64,000 nucleotides of DNA from Pseudomonas sp. FEN (lineage in GTDB: Bacteria; Pseudomonadota; Gammaproteobacteria; Pseudomonadales; Pseudomonadaceae), in NCBI RefSeq assembly GCF_904067045.1, contig NZ_CAJFDC010000033.1, positions 1 to 64,000 of the forward strand, written 5' to 3'. Within the stretch, counting starts at the first letter, position 1, and each line of letters starts with the position of its first letter. Below, in pieces: positions 35,869 to 45,031 of the stretch. The position numbers and the translations under genes are program-made. The notes beneath the pieces were generated by a model that was not told where the DNA came from, made no database searches, and saw only the letters and a list, made by a program, of their open reading frames with translations.

Positions 35869-36018
35869 TCTGATCAGACGGCTCCAAACAGAATCCCGAC
35901 TATCGCGTTGGCGGGTGTGCCTGGCGGCTTGGCGTAGCATCGACGGTAACGTCAGTGCCGTACCATCCGCTCGCGTCCGACGTGTACTGTTCAGCTTCCA
36001 TATCGTGGAGATCAGTTG

Positions 36019-38166
36019 ATGATTTACGAAGGTAAAGCCATCACGGTTAAGGCTCTTGAAAGTGGCATCGTCGAACTGAAGTTCGACCTCAAGGGTGAGT
36101 CCGTCAACAAGTTCAACCGTCTAACCCTGGGCGAATTGCGCCAGGCCGTGGACGCCCTCAAGGCTGACGCGTCCGTCAAGGGCGTTATCGTCAGCAGCGG
36201 CAAGGATGTGTTCATCGTTGGCGCCGATATCACCGAATTTGTCGACAACTTCAAGTTGCCGGATGCCGAGCTGGTGGCCGCCAACCTCGAAGCCAACAAG
36301 ATTTTCAGCGATTTCGAAGACCTGGCCGTGCCGACTGTCGCCGCAATCAATGGCATTGCTCTGGGCGGTGGCCTGGAAATGTGCCTGGCCGCGGATTTCC
36401 GGGTCATGTCCAGCAGCGCCAAGATCGGCCTGCCGGAAGTCAAGCTGGGAATCTACCCGGGCTTCGGTGGTACCGTCCGTCTGCCGCGCCTGATCGGTGC
36501 GGATAACGCCATCGAGTGGATCGCCGCGGGTAAAGAAAACCGCGCCGAAGACGCCCTGAAAGTCGGCGCCGTCGATGCCGTGGTCGCTCCGGACAAGCTC
36601 CAGGAAGCCGCTCTGGAACTGCTCAAGCGCGCCATCTCCGGCGAACTCGATCACAAGGCCAAGCGCCAGCCGAAGCTGGACAAGCTCAAGCTCAACGCCA
36701 TCGAGCAGATGATGGCCTTCGAAACCGCCAAGGGTTTCGTCGCCGGTCAGGCCGGTCCGAACTACCCGGCTCCGGTCGAAGCGATCAAGACCATCCAGAA
36801 GGCCGCCAACTTCGGTCGTGACAAGGCCCTGGAAATCGAAGCCGCCGGCTTCGTCAAGCTGGCCAAGACCGCGGCTGCGCAAAGCCTGATCGGTTTGTTC
36901 CTGAACGACCAGGAACTGAAGAAAAAGGCCAAGGCCTACGACGAAATCGCCAAGGACGTGAAACAGGCCGCCGTATTGGGTGCCGGTATCATGGGCGGCG
37001 GTATCGCCTATCAGTCGGCTTCCAAAGGTACGCCGATCCTGATGAAGGACATCAACGAGCACGGCATCGAGCAGGGGCTGGCGGAAGCCGCGAAACTGCT
37101 GGTGGGGCGCGTTGACAAGGGCCGCATGACCGCCGCGAAAATGGCTGAAGTGCTCAACGGCATTCGTCCGACCCTGTCCTATGGTGACTTTGGCCATGTC
37201 GACCTGGTGGTCGAAGCGGTCGTCGAGAACCCTAAAGTCAAGCAGGCGGTACTGGCGGAAGTGGAAGCCCAGGTCAAGGAAGATGCCATCCTGGCCTCCA
37301 ACACCTCGACCATCTCCATCAGCCTGCTGGCCAAGGCCCTCAAGCGTCCGGAAAACTTCGTCGGCATGCACTTCTTCAACCCGGTGCACATGATGCCGCT
37401 GGTGGAAGTGATTCGCGGCGAGAAGTCCAGCGAACAAGCGGTCTCCACCACCGTGGCCTATGCCAAGAAAATGGGCAAGAACCCGATCGTGGTCAACGAC
37501 TGCCCGGGCTTCCTGGTCAACCGTATCCTGTTCCCGTACTTCGGCGGTTTCGCCAAACTGGTCAGCGCCGGTGTGGACTTCGTCCGTATCGACAAGATCA
37601 TGGAGAAGTTCGGCTGGCCGATGGGCCCGGCCTACCTGATGGACGTGGTTGGCATCGACACCGGTCACCACGGCCGTGACGTCATGGCCGAAGGTTTCCC
37701 GGATCGCATGAAGGACGACCGTCGTTCGGCGGTGGATGCCCTCTACGAGGCCAAGCGCCTGGGCCAGAAGAACGGCAAGGGTTTCTACGCCTACGAGACC
37801 GACAAGCGCGGCAAACAGAAGAAAGTCGCCGACTCGTCGGTGCTGGAAGTGCTCAAGCCGATCATCTACGAGCAGCGTGAAGTGAGCGACGAGGACATCA
37901 TCAACTGGATGATGATCCCGCTGTGCCTGGAAACCGTGCGCTGCCTGGAAGACGGTATCGTCGAAACCGCCGCCGAAGCCGACATGGGTCTGGTCTACGG
38001 TATCGGTTTCCCTCCCTTCCGTGGCGGTGCGTTGCGCTACATCGACTCCATCGGTGTGGCCGAATTCGTTGCCCTGGCCGATCAGTACGCCGACCTGGGC
38101 GCGCTGTACCACCCGACCGCGAAGCTGCGTGAAATGGCCCGCAACGGCCAGCGGTTCTTCGGTTAA
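36019..38166 (+). CDS. fadB: Fatty-acid oxidation complex alpha subunit
   Basis: 715 aa multifunctional enzyme of beta-oxidation: enoyl-CoA hydratase/isomerase (residues ~1-190; ALGGGLEMCLAADFRV, with the catalytic Glu pair around EMCLA and GLPEVKLGIYPGFGGTVRLPR) and 3-hydroxyacyl-CoA dehydrogenase (~310-715; NAD motif AAVLGAGIMGGGIAYQSA, FVGMHFFNPVHMMPLVEVI). It forms an alpha2beta2 complex with FadA, whose gene follows after 29 bp. The ATG at 36019 is used; TTG directly before it is an artefact. Probably repressed by PsrA. Confidence 0.97.
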   Translation: MIYEGKAITVKALESGIVELKFDLKGESVNKFNRLTLGELRQAVDALKADASVKGVIVSSGKDVFIVGADITEFVDNFKLPDAELVAANLEANKIFSDFEDLAVPTVAAINGIALGGGLEMCLAADFRVMSSSAKIGLPEVKLGIYPGFGGTVRLPRLIGADNAIEWIAAGKENRAEDALKVGAVDAVVAPDKLQEAALELLKRAISGELDHKAKRQPKLDKLKLNAIEQMMAFETAKGFVAGQAGPNYPAPVEAIKTIQKAANFGRDKALEIEAAGFVKLAKTAAAQSLIGLFLNDQELKKKAKAYDEIAKDVKQAAVLGAGIMGGGIAYQSASKGTPILMKDINEHGIEQGLAEAAKLLVGRVDKGRMTAAKMAEVLNGIRPTLSYGDFGHVDLVVEAVVENPKVKQAVLAEVEAQVKEDAILASNTSTISISLLAKALKRPENFVGMHFFNPVHMMPLVEVIRGEKSSEQAVSTTVAYAKKMGKNPIVVNDCPGFLVNRILFPYFGGFAKLVSAGVDFVRIDKIMEKFGWPMGPAYLMDVVGIDTGHHGRDVMAEGFPDRMKDDRRSAVDALYEAKRLGQKNGKGFYAYETDKRGKQKKVADSSVLEVLKPIIYEQREVSDEDIINWMMIPLCLETVRCLEDGIVETAAEADMGLVYGIGFPPFRGGALRYIDSIGVAEFVALADQYADLGALYHPTAKLREMARNGQRFFG

Positions 38167-38195
38167 GCGCCCACATTAGAGCGAGAGTGAACGAT

Positions 38196-39371
38196 ATGAG
38201 CTTGAATCCTAGAGACGTCGTGATTGTCGACTTCGGTCGTACTCCGATGGGCCGCTCCAAGGGCGGCATGCACCGTAACACCCGCGCCGAGGACATGTCG
38301 GCGCACCTGATCAGCAAGCTGCTGGAACGCAACGTCAAGGTCGACCCGAACGAAGTCGAGGACGTGATCTGGGGCTGTGTGAACCAGACCCTGGAGCAGG
38401 GCTGGAACATCGCCCGCATGGCCTCGCTGATGACCCAGATCCCGCATACCGCCGCCGGCCAGACCGTCAGCCGCCTGTGCGGTTCGTCAATGAGCGCGTT
38501 GCACACCGCCGCCCAGGCAATCATGACCGGCAACGGTGACGTCTTCGTCGTCGGCGGCGTCGAGCATATGGGCCATGTGGGCATGATGCACGGTGTCGAT
38601 CCGAACCCACACATGTCCCTGTACGCGGCGAAAGCCTCGGGCATGATGGGTTTGACCGCGGAGATGCTCGGCAAGATGCACGGCATCACCCGCGAGCAAC
38701 AGGATGCCTTCGGCGTGCGTTCCCACCAGTTGGCCTACAAGGCCACCGTGGAAGGCAAGTTCAAGGACGAGATCATCCCGATGCAGGGGTATGACGAGAA
38801 CGGTTTCCTCAAGGTGTTCGACTACGACGAAACCATTCGTCCGGAAACCACCCTGGAAAGCCTGGCGGCCCTGAAGCCGGCGTTCAACCCCAAGGGCGGT
38901 ACCGTGACGGCGGGGACTTCCTCGCAGATCACCGACGGCGCCTCGTGCATGATCGTGATGTCGGCACAGCGTGCCCAGGACCTGGGTATCCAGCCGTTGG
39001 CGGTGATCCGCTCCATGGCCGTGGCGGGTGTCGACCCGGCGATCATGGGCTACGGTCCGGTACCGGCGACCCAGAAAGCCCTCAAGCGCGCGGGCCTGGC
39101 TATCTCCGATATCGACTTCTTCGAGCTCAACGAAGCCTTCGCCGCACAGGCCCTGCCGGTGCTCAAGGATCTGAAAGTGCTCGACAAGATGAACGAGAAG
39201 GTTAACCTGCACGGCGGCGCCATCGCCTTGGGCCACCCGTTCGGTTGTTCCGGTGCGCGAATCTCCGGCACCTTGCTCAACGTGATGAAGCAGAATGGCG
39301 GTACCCTCGGGGTGTCCACCATGTGCATTGGTCTCGGCCAAGGCATCACTACCGTCTTCGAACGCGTCTAA
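38196..39371 (+). CDS. fadA: 3-ketoacyl-CoA thiolase, beta subunit
   Basis: 391 aa thiolase that releases acetyl-CoA in the last step of beta-oxidation. Catalytic residues are seen: nucleophile Cys in QTVSRLCGSSMSALHTAA, His in GGAIALGHPFGCSGAR and the second Cys in GVSTMCIGLGQG. The ATG at 38196 gives the usual length. Second gene of the fadBA operon, closed by a terminator 16 bp after the stop. Confidence 0.97.
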   Translation: MSLNPRDVVIVDFGRTPMGRSKGGMHRNTRAEDMSAHLISKLLERNVKVDPNEVEDVIWGCVNQTLEQGWNIARMASLMTQIPHTAAGQTVSRLCGSSMSALHTAAQAIMTGNGDVFVVGGVEHMGHVGMMHGVDPNPHMSLYAAKASGMMGLTAEMLGKMHGITREQQDAFGVRSHQLAYKATVEGKFKDEIIPMQGYDENGFLKVFDYDETIRPETTLESLAALKPAFNPKGGTVTAGTSSQITDGASCMIVMSAQRAQDLGIQPLAVIRSMAVAGVDPAIMGYGPVPATQKALKRAGLAISDIDFFELNEAFAAQALPVLKDLKVLDKMNEKVNLHGGAIALGHPFGCSGARISGTLLNVMKQNGGTLGVSTMCIGLGQGITTVFERV

Positions 39372-39386
39372 GCGTCTCGTCGAAGG

Positions 39387-39419
39387 AAGCCGGGGCCTGG
39401 TGCCCCGGCTTTTGTTTTT
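39387..39419 (+). terminator. Rho-independent terminator after fadA
   Basis: AAGCCGGGGC-CTGG-TGCCCCGGCTT hairpin followed by TTGTTTTT. Confidence 0.92.
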
Positions 39420-39455
39420 CCGATTTTTTTATTTTTATTTGTAAGGAGCCGATAC

Positions 39456-39692
39456 ATGAAACTGGAACCCGGGCTCTATCAGCATTACAAGGGGCCGCAG
39501 TACCGAGTTTTCAACGTGGCACGGCACTCCGAGACCAATGAGGAATTGGTGTTCTACCAAGCCCTGTATGGCGATTACGGCTTTTGGGTACGGCCCTTGA
39601 GCATGTTCCTGGAGTCGGTCGAGGTTGACGGCGAACAGGTCCCGCGCTTTGCTTTGGTGCAAGCCGAACCGAGCCTTTTTTCAAGGCCCTGA
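39456..39692 (+). CDS. DUF1653-family small protein
   Basis: 78 aa. The whole protein fits DUF1653: GLYQHYKGPQYRVFNVARHS, NEELVFYQALYGDYGFWVRP, MFLESV. Function unknown. The ribosome site AAGGAG is 8 nt before the ATG. A similar gene lies between fadA and topA in P. aeruginosa as I recall. Confidence 0.9.
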   Translation: MKLEPGLYQHYKGPQYRVFNVARHSETNEELVFYQALYGDYGFWVRPLSMFLESVEVDGEQVPRFALVQAEPSLFSRP

Positions 39693-39717
39693 GGGGAGGG
39701 CGCGCAGAACCCTGTGC

Positions 39718-39746
39718 TTGACCTCACCTTGTAGCCACTATATATA
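39718..39746 (+). promoter_or_regulatory. Probable sigma-70 promoter of topA
   Basis: TTGACC (39718-39723), 17-bp spacer, TATATA (39741-39746), 61 bp before the topA start. TATATATAG is self-complementary and easily melted, which suits supercoiling-sensitive control of topoisomerase I. Confidence 0.6.
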
Positions 39747-39806
39747 GCGGTGCCGCGTCAGGCGCAGTCCGCCTCTCACTTCTAGCATTCAGGAATTTTC
39801 CGATCC

Positions 39807-42422
39807 ATGGGCAAATCGCTGGTCATTGTGGAATCCCCGGCTAAGGCCAAGACCATCAACAAGTACTTGGGTACCCAGTACGTGGTGAAGTCGAGTATCG
39901 GCCATATCCGAGACCTGCCCACCAGCGGTTCGGCGAGTGCCACCAAAGAGCCCGCTGCCAAGCGCGGCAAGGCGGCGGCTGGCGAAGCCCCGGTGCTGTC
40001 GGCGAAGGACAAGGCGCGCAAGCAGCTGGTCTCGCGCATGGGCGTCGATCCGGACCACGGTTGGAAAGCCCGCTACGAGATCCTTCCCGGCAAGGAGAAG
40101 GTGATCGAGGAGCTGCGCCGCCTGGCCAAGGATGCCGACACCATCTATCTCGCAACGGACTTGGACCGCGAAGGGGAAGCCATTGCCTGGCACCTGCGCG
40201 AAGCCATCGGTGGCGATGACAGCCGCTACAAGCGCGTGGTGTTCAACGAAATCACCAAGAAAGCCATCCAGGAAGCCTTCTCGGCGCCTGGCGAGCTGGA
40301 TATCGACCGCGTCAATGCCCAGCAGGCCCGGCGCTTCCTTGACCGTGTGGTGGGTTACATGGTCTCGCCATTGCTGTGGTCGAAGATCGCCCGTGGTCTG
40401 TCCGCCGGTCGCGTGCAGTCGGTAGCGGTGAAGCTGGTGGTCGAGCGTGAGCGCGAGATCCGTGCCTTCAACCCCGAAGAGTACTGGGAAGTCCACGCCG
40501 ACCTCGGCACCACCAAGGGCGCCAAGGTGCGCTTTGAAGTGGCGCGTGAGAAGGGCGAGGCGTTCAAGCCGCTCAATGAAGCCCAGGCCATGGCGGCCCT
40601 GGACCAGCTCAAGGCCTCCAGCTACAGCATCGTCAAGCGCGAGGACAAACCGACCAGCAGCAAACCGTCGGCGCCATTCATTACCTCAACCCTGCAGCAG
40701 GCCGCGAGCAACCGCCTGGGCTTCGGGGTGAAGAAAACCATGATGATGGCCCAGCGCTTGTACGAAGCGGGCTACATCACCTATATGCGTACCGACTCCA
40801 CCAACCTCTCGGTTGATGCCGTGGCGATGGCGCGCACTTATATCGAAAGCGAGTTCGGCGCGAAATACCTGCCGTCCGCCCCTAACGTCTACAGCAGCAA
40901 AGCCGGCGCGCAGGAAGCTCACGAAGCCATTCGTCCTTCGGATGTGAACACCGACCCGAGCAAGCTGTCGGGCATGGAGCGTGATGCCGAGCGTCTCTAC
41001 GAGCTGATCTGGCGCCAGTTCGTGGCCTGCCAGATGCTGCCGGCGCAATACCTGTCGACCACCGTCAGCGTCGCCGCCGGTAACTTCGAGCTGCGTGCCA
41101 AGGGTCGCATCCTCAAGTTCGACGGTTACACCCGGGTACTGCCGCAGATGAGCAAGCCGGGCGACGACGACGTGCTGCCCGACATGGTCCAGGGCGAGGT
41201 GATGAAACTGATCCAGCTGGATCCGACCCAGCACTTCACCAAGCCGCCGGCGCGTTACTCCGAAGCCAGCCTGGTCAAGGAAATGGAAAAACGTGGTATC
41301 GGTCGTCCCTCGACCTATGCGGCGATCATCTCCACCATCCAGGACCGTGGTTATGTGGCGCTGCACAACCGCCGCTTCTACTCCGAGAAAATGGGCGACA
41401 TCGTCACCGAGCGTCTGTCGGAGAGTTTCTCCAACCTGATGGACTACGGCTTTACCGCCAGCATGGAAGAGCATCTCGACGACGTGGCCCAGGGCGAGCG
41501 CGACTGGAAGAACGTACTCGACGAATTCTACGGCGACTTCAAGAAAAAACTCGAAGTGGCGGAAAACCCCGACAGCGGCATGCGCGCCAACCAGCCGGTG
41601 ATGACCGACATCCCGTGCCTGACCTGCGGTCGGCCGATGCAGATTCGGACGGCCTCCACCGGTGTGTTCCTCGGTTGCTCGGGCTACAGCCTGCCGCCCA
41701 AGGAGCGCTGCAAGGCCACCGTCAACCTGGTGCCGGGCGATGAAATCGCCGCCGACGACGAGGGTGAGTCCGAATCCCTGGTGCTGCGTGGCAAGCATCG
41801 CTGCCCGATCTGCAGTACGGCGATGGATGCCTACCTGCTGGACGAAAAGCGTAAGTTGCACATCTGCGGCAACAACCCGGATTGCGCCGGCTATGAGATC
41901 GAAGAAGGCAGCTACCGCATCAAGGGCTATGAAGGTCCGAGCCTGGAATGCGACAAGTGTGGCAGCGAGATGCAGCTCAAGACCGGCCGTTTCGGCAAGT
42001 TCTTCGGTTGCACCAACCCGACCTGCAAGAACACCCGCAAGCTGCTCAAGAGCGGTGACGCGGCGCCGCCGAAGATGGACCCGGTGAAGATGCCGGAGCT
42101 CAAGTGCGAGAAGGTCAACGATACCTACATCCTGCGTGATGGCGCTTCCGGGCTGTTCCTGGCTGCCAGCCAGTTCCCGAAAAACCGCGAAACCCGTGCG
42201 CCGCTGGTGATCGAGATCCTGCCGCACAAGGCCGAGATCGATCCCAAGTACCACTTCCTGTGTGAGGCTCCGCAGAAGGACCCGGACGGTCGTCCGGCGG
42301 TCATTCGCTACAGTCGCAAGACCAAGGAGCAGTACGTGCAGACCGAAGTGGACGGCAAGCCGACTGGCTGGAAGGCGTTCTACGACGGCGGCAAATGGAA
42401 GGTGGAAGACAAGCGCTCGTGA
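39807..42422 (+). CDS. topA: DNA topoisomerase I
   Basis: 871 aa type IA topoisomerase relaxing negative supercoils. Toprim domain (residues 1-~150; KSLVIVESPAKAKTINKYLG, DLDREGEAIAWHLR), catalytic Tyr in GYITYMRTDSTNLS, and C-terminal zinc ribbons with four-Cys sets: CLTCGRPM...C, CPICSTAM...CGNNPDC and CDKCGSEM...CTNPTC. A further C-terminal Topo-C-like domain (KNRETRAPLVIE...) completes the E. coli-type layout. ATG 39807 has weak Shine-Dalgarno support. Confidence 0.97.
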   Translation: MGKSLVIVESPAKAKTINKYLGTQYVVKSSIGHIRDLPTSGSASATKEPAAKRGKAAAGEAPVLSAKDKARKQLVSRMGVDPDHGWKARYEILPGKEKVIEELRRLAKDADTIYLATDLDREGEAIAWHLREAIGGDDSRYKRVVFNEITKKAIQEAFSAPGELDIDRVNAQQARRFLDRVVGYMVSPLLWSKIARGLSAGRVQSVAVKLVVEREREIRAFNPEEYWEVHADLGTTKGAKVRFEVAREKGEAFKPLNEAQAMAALDQLKASSYSIVKREDKPTSSKPSAPFITSTLQQAASNRLGFGVKKTMMMAQRLYEAGYITYMRTDSTNLSVDAVAMARTYIESEFGAKYLPSAPNVYSSKAGAQEAHEAIRPSDVNTDPSKLSGMERDAERLYELIWRQFVACQMLPAQYLSTTVSVAAGNFELRAKGRILKFDGYTRVLPQMSKPGDDDVLPDMVQGEVMKLIQLDPTQHFTKPPARYSEASLVKEMEKRGIGRPSTYAAIISTIQDRGYVALHNRRFYSEKMGDIVTERLSESFSNLMDYGFTASMEEHLDDVAQGERDWKNVLDEFYGDFKKKLEVAENPDSGMRANQPVMTDIPCLTCGRPMQIRTASTGVFLGCSGYSLPPKERCKATVNLVPGDEIAADDEGESESLVLRGKHRCPICSTAMDAYLLDEKRKLHICGNNPDCAGYEIEEGSYRIKGYEGPSLECDKCGSEMQLKTGRFGKFFGCTNPTCKNTRKLLKSGDAAPPKMDPVKMPELKCEKVNDTYILRDGASGLFLAASQFPKNRETRAPLVIEILPHKAEIDPKYHFLCEAPQKDPDGRPAVIRYSRKTKEQYVQTEVDGKPTGWKAFYDGGKWKVEDKRS

Positions 42423-42511
42423 ACTGAGCCCCTGATCAACTGATCGGGTAGGTGTGGGGGTGGAGCTTGTATTGGAGGTCGACCTCCCACAGTTTCCTCT
42501 CCTGTGTCTTC

Positions 42512-42570
42512 AGGCCGTGTGAAAGCCCTGACTAAGCGATATTAGGGTTTTCACGCGGCCTTTGTTTTTT
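42512..42570 (+). terminator. Rho-independent terminator after topA
   Basis: Long stem AGGCCG-T-GTGAAA-G-CCCT paired with AGGG-T-TTTTCAC-G-CGGCCT, followed by TTGTTTTTT. About 90 bp after the topA stop. Confidence 0.85.
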
Positions 42571-42645
42571 GCGCTTGCGGTGAACTTGGTCGATCCCTGA
42601 AACTGACTGACCTGCCTGTGGCCTTTTTTCCTGGAGCGTGCCGTC

Positions 42646-43167
42646 ATGGCCAACGAACTCTATACCCGCACCAACCAGAAGATTTTCTACGCCGGCCTCG
42701 CCCTGGAAGCCCTGGGCAAAGCCGAGGAGAGCCGGGCAATGAATGCCCTGGCGCTGATCCAGGCCGAACGCGAAGCGGCGGTGTTTCATCTGTATGGCGC
42801 GTTGCTCGGGTTGTGCCATGAGATTGCCGGTTTCTACCGCTTGCCCCAGGCCGCGGCGCCGCGGGCCGAGTTGTTGCTGACCCGTGAGGCGCTGGAAACG
42901 ATCGCCATCCCTGAAATGGCCGAGCTGGTGGAGCTGGCCCAGAATCGACAAACCTGGCTGGCCCGTCTGATCAGTGCCCATGCCGCTTTGTATCTGCCGC
43001 CCCAGGCGCCCAGGAAGGCCAAGGGCGACGTGCTGCAGCCGTTGATCGTGGCGGTCAGCCTGGATGAGGAAGAAGCGCCCGAGTTGGGGCGTGAGGAGCT
43101 GGAGAGCTGGCGGCAGAACCTGAAGGCGCTGGCGATCCGTTTTCGCGACGGGCTAAACGAATGCTGA
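42646..43167 (+). CDS. Conserved hypothetical protein, DUF6586-like
   Basis: 173 aa, mostly helical (ELYTRTNQKIFYAGLALEAL, RAMNALALIQAEREAAVFHL), with an acidic C-terminal third (LDEEEAPELGREELESW). I recognise it as the conserved protein lying between topA and the lexA region in pseudomonads; function unknown. No signal peptide or membrane segment. The next gene lies 176 bp downstream with its own promoter. Confidence 0.85.
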   Translation: MANELYTRTNQKIFYAGLALEALGKAEESRAMNALALIQAEREAAVFHLYGALLGLCHEIAGFYRLPQAAAPRAELLLTREALETIAIPEMAELVELAQNRQTWLARLISAHAALYLPPQAPRKAKGDVLQPLIVAVSLDEEEAPELGREELESWRQNLKALAIRFRDGLNEC

Positions 43168-43307
43168 GTGATTGAACACGCATATGGATGAACGGAAGGT
43201 GATTATTTTGCCGTCTTTTTCTTCGCTAAAAGTAGTATCCATCTGTCAGATGTTCATCAAGCGGTAAAGAAAGCACTGCAGTTCCTCTGCGAGGTGCCAG
43301 CAATGAC

Positions 43308-43316
43308 TGATATAAT
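43308..43316 (+). promoter_or_regulatory. Extended -10 promoter before the 78-aa gene
   Basis: TGATATAAT: a perfect TATAAT (43311-43316) with the TGn extension. No good -35 box is seen at 17 bp, as expected for extended -10 promoters. The start codon is 28 bp downstream. Confidence 0.6.
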
Positions 43317-43343
43317 GCTGGCCTTTCGTGGAGAACAGACATT

Positions 43344-43580
43344 ATGCCTACGTCCTTTCTAGAAATTGTCGAGCTGCCGGACGGCCGTATCGAGCTGCGT
43401 CGGGCCGAGGACGAAGGTTCTCTGGTCACCCTTAACTTTTCCGAAGATGCCAAGGCGTTCCTGCAGGGCCAGCATGTCGAGGTGGCGAAGGCCATGTTGA
43501 GCGTGGGCGTGCAGATGGCTGGGCGTTTGGTCGAAGGTGATATCGAGAAAGACGACGGCGGGCCACGGGTTCTTCACTGA
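43344..43580 (+). CDS. Conserved 78-aa hypothetical protein
   Basis: 78 aa acidic soluble protein (SFLEIVELPDGRIELRRAED, TLNFSEDAKAFLQGQHVEVA). No signal or membrane segment. The family is conserved beside sulA-lexA in pseudomonads as I recall; function unknown. The ribosome site GGAGA lies somewhat far, about 10 nt before the ATG. It converges with sulA. Confidence 0.8.
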   Translation: MPTSFLEIVELPDGRIELRRAEDEGSLVTLNFSEDAKAFLQGQHVEVAKAMLSVGVQMAGRLVEGDIEKDDGGPRVLH

Positions 43581-43687
43581 GCCGAGGCTCGTTCGGCGTT
43601 GGACAGCGTTTCAGATCGGCTTCTCTATTCTGGAGAAGCCCTGAGACGATTGGTGTGTAATATCGGCCCTGACGGCCGCTCAATCAG

Positions 43688-44161
43688 TCAGCCCAAACGA
43701 ATATTCAGACTTTGCGCATCGCCTTGACGGGCCGCGCTGATCAACTGTTGGCGAGCGTTCGCGTTCAGCGGGTTCAGCCAACTGACCACGGTGTGGCTGC
43801 GGCCCAGGCGCAAGGCTTCACAGGTCAATTGCAGGGCGTTTTGGGCGCTGCTCGGCTGCAACAGCAGAATCCGCTCGCGGTTGAGTCCGGCATCCCGCAG
43901 CCAGGCCTGTGTCAGGCTTGCTGGCGGCGCGATCAGGGTCAGCCAGCGGGCCTCCTGATCCTGGCTCAACTCTCGCAGGATCGGGGCCAGCAGGCTCAGG
44001 CAACTCCCGGCAGCGCCCCGCAACGACAGCTCGCTGAAGACTTCCGGCTCGCTGCTCCAGGGCGCTTCGACCACCTCCTTGAGCAAGGGCGCGAGCGGTT
44101 GCGCCATGAACGCCTCAAACAGGGAAAGCTGTGCGTGTTGTGGGGTTTGCTGGAATTGCAT
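43688..44161 (-). CDS. sulA: SOS cell-division inhibitor SulA
   Basis: 157 aa. SulA/RecA-like fold: GCLSLLAPILRELSQDQEARW, ERILLLQPSSAQNALQLTCEALRLGRSHTVVSWL. It blocks FtsZ polymerisation during DNA damage. The start at 44161 is supported by GGAGG 5 nt upstream and lies 10 bp after the lexA stop, so sulA is in the lexA operon, the usual Pseudomonas arrangement. Confidence 0.93.
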   Translation of the reverse strand: MQFQQTPQHAQLSLFEAFMAQPLAPLLKEVVEAPWSSEPEVFSELSLRGAAGSCLSLLAPILRELSQDQEARWLTLIAPPASLTQAWLRDAGLNRERILLLQPSSAQNALQLTCEALRLGRSHTVVSWLNPLNANARQQLISAARQGDAQSLNIRLG

Positions 44162-44171
44162 GACGCCTCCT

Positions 44172-44780
44172 TCAGCGGCGAATGACGCCGACACTCAAAC
44201 CTTCGATGACGAAGTCCTGGTCTTTCAGGTTGACTTCGATGGGGGCGAACTCGGGATTTTCCGCCAGCAGCCAGACCTTGCTGCCTTCGCGCTTGAAGCG
44301 CTTGACGGTGACATCGTCGCCGATCCGCGCCACCACGATCTGGCCATTGCGGGCTTCGCGGCAGGTATGCACGGCCAGCAGGTCGCCGTCGAAAATACCG
44401 ACGTCCTTCATGCTCATGCCGTGAACGCGCAACAGATAGTCGGCCCGGGGATGGAAAAAGGTCGGGTTGATGTTGCAAGATTCTTCGACGTGCTGCTGGG
44501 CGAGAATGGGCGCGCCGGCGGCCACGCGACCGATGATCGGCAGGGTGGACTCGTCCGCCTTGGCTTCGAAGCCGGGGATGCGAATGCCACGGGACGCACC
44601 CGGGGTCATCTCGATCGCGCCCTTGCGGGCCAGGGCCTTGAGGTGCTCTTCAGCCGCGTTCGGTGACTTGAAGCCCAGCTCTTGGGCAATTTCCGCACGG
44701 GTGGGCGGATAGCCATTGTCATCCAGGCAACGTTTGATAAAAGCCAGAATCTCAGCTTGGCGTGGCGTCAGTTTTATCAT
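44172..44780 (-). CDS. lexA: SOS repressor LexA
   Basis: 202 aa. N-terminal winged helix (LTPRQAEILAFIKRCLDDNG, PPTRAEIAQELGFKSPNAAEEHLKAL), Ala-Gly cleavage site in RVAAGAP, catalytic Ser in VHGMSMKDVG and Lys in DVTVKRFKREG. All autocleavage residues are present. It represses itself and sulA through two boxes upstream. Confidence 0.97.
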   Translation of the reverse strand: MIKLTPRQAEILAFIKRCLDDNGYPPTRAEIAQELGFKSPNAAEEHLKALARKGAIEMTPGASRGIRIPGFEAKADESTLPIIGRVAAGAPILAQQHVEESCNINPTFFHPRADYLLRVHGMSMKDVGIFDGDLLAVHTCREARNGQIVVARIGDDVTVKRFKREGSKVWLLAENPEFAPIEVNLKDQDFVIEGLSVGVIRR

Positions 44781-44790
44781 TTTGAGCGCT

Positions 44791-44806
44791 CTGTCTTTTT
44801 ATACAG
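44791..44806. promoter_or_regulatory. LexA box 1
   Basis: CTGTCTTTTTATACAG, a full CTGT-N8-ACAG match, 11 bp upstream of the lexA start codon. Confidence 0.92.
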
Positions 44807-44809
44807 TGA

Positions 44810-44825
44810 CTGGGATTATATACAG
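44810..44825. promoter_or_regulatory. LexA box 2
   Basis: CTGGGATTATATACAG, CTG-N10-CAG with the typical TATA-rich centre, 3 bp beyond box 1 (start-to-start offset 19 bp). Tandem boxes also occur at E. coli lexA. Confidence 0.85.
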
Positions 44826-44972
44826 TGCAAAGCGCTTGGCAATCCTCCTTTTTATCGTGTCCGCCAGACGGTCGCCGGAACACGGCAACCGCGCGCTATC
44901 GGCAGGGTGGCTACAGGCCACGAGTTGTATGGTTTAATGCCTGACCGGCGGGTCGCGGATGGACCATCGGAC

Positions 44973-45016
44973 TTGACATTCCCGGGGCTGAAACGTATGT
45001 TTCAAACAAGTGTTTG
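44973..45016 (+). promoter_or_regulatory. psrA promoter with double PsrA operator
   Basis: -35 TTGACA (44973-44978), 17-bp spacer, -10 TATGTT (44996-45001). Two overlapping PsrA sites cover the -10 and start region: GAAAC-GTAT-GTTTC (44990-45003) and CAAAC-AAGT-GTTTG (45003-45016), the second a perfect consensus. Negative autoregulation is known for P. aeruginosa PsrA; operator position here fits it. Confidence 0.85.
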
Positions 45017-45031
45017 TCAGACGGAGTAACC

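Larger units (their letters stand above)
35672..36018 (+). promoter_or_regulatory. fadBA promoter region
   Basis: 347 bp upstream of fadB. It holds a perfect inverted repeat at 35793-35811, an overlapping TTGACA at 35799-35804, a double PsrA-type site at 35842-35868 and the fadB ribosome site GGAG at 36007-36010. A 95-codon frame across it (35732-36019) has no coding support. Confidence 0.6.

Noticed and set aside
35732..36019. 95-codon frame before fadB
   Set aside because: Covers the promoter palindrome and PsrA operator and has no ribosome site or homologous feel.
36121..38112. 663-codon open frame antisense to fadB
   Set aside because: Complete overlap with a certain gene, no ribosome site, no recognisable domain.
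40686..42254. 522-codon open frame antisense to topA
   Set aside because: No start signal or domain; explained by codon bias of topA.
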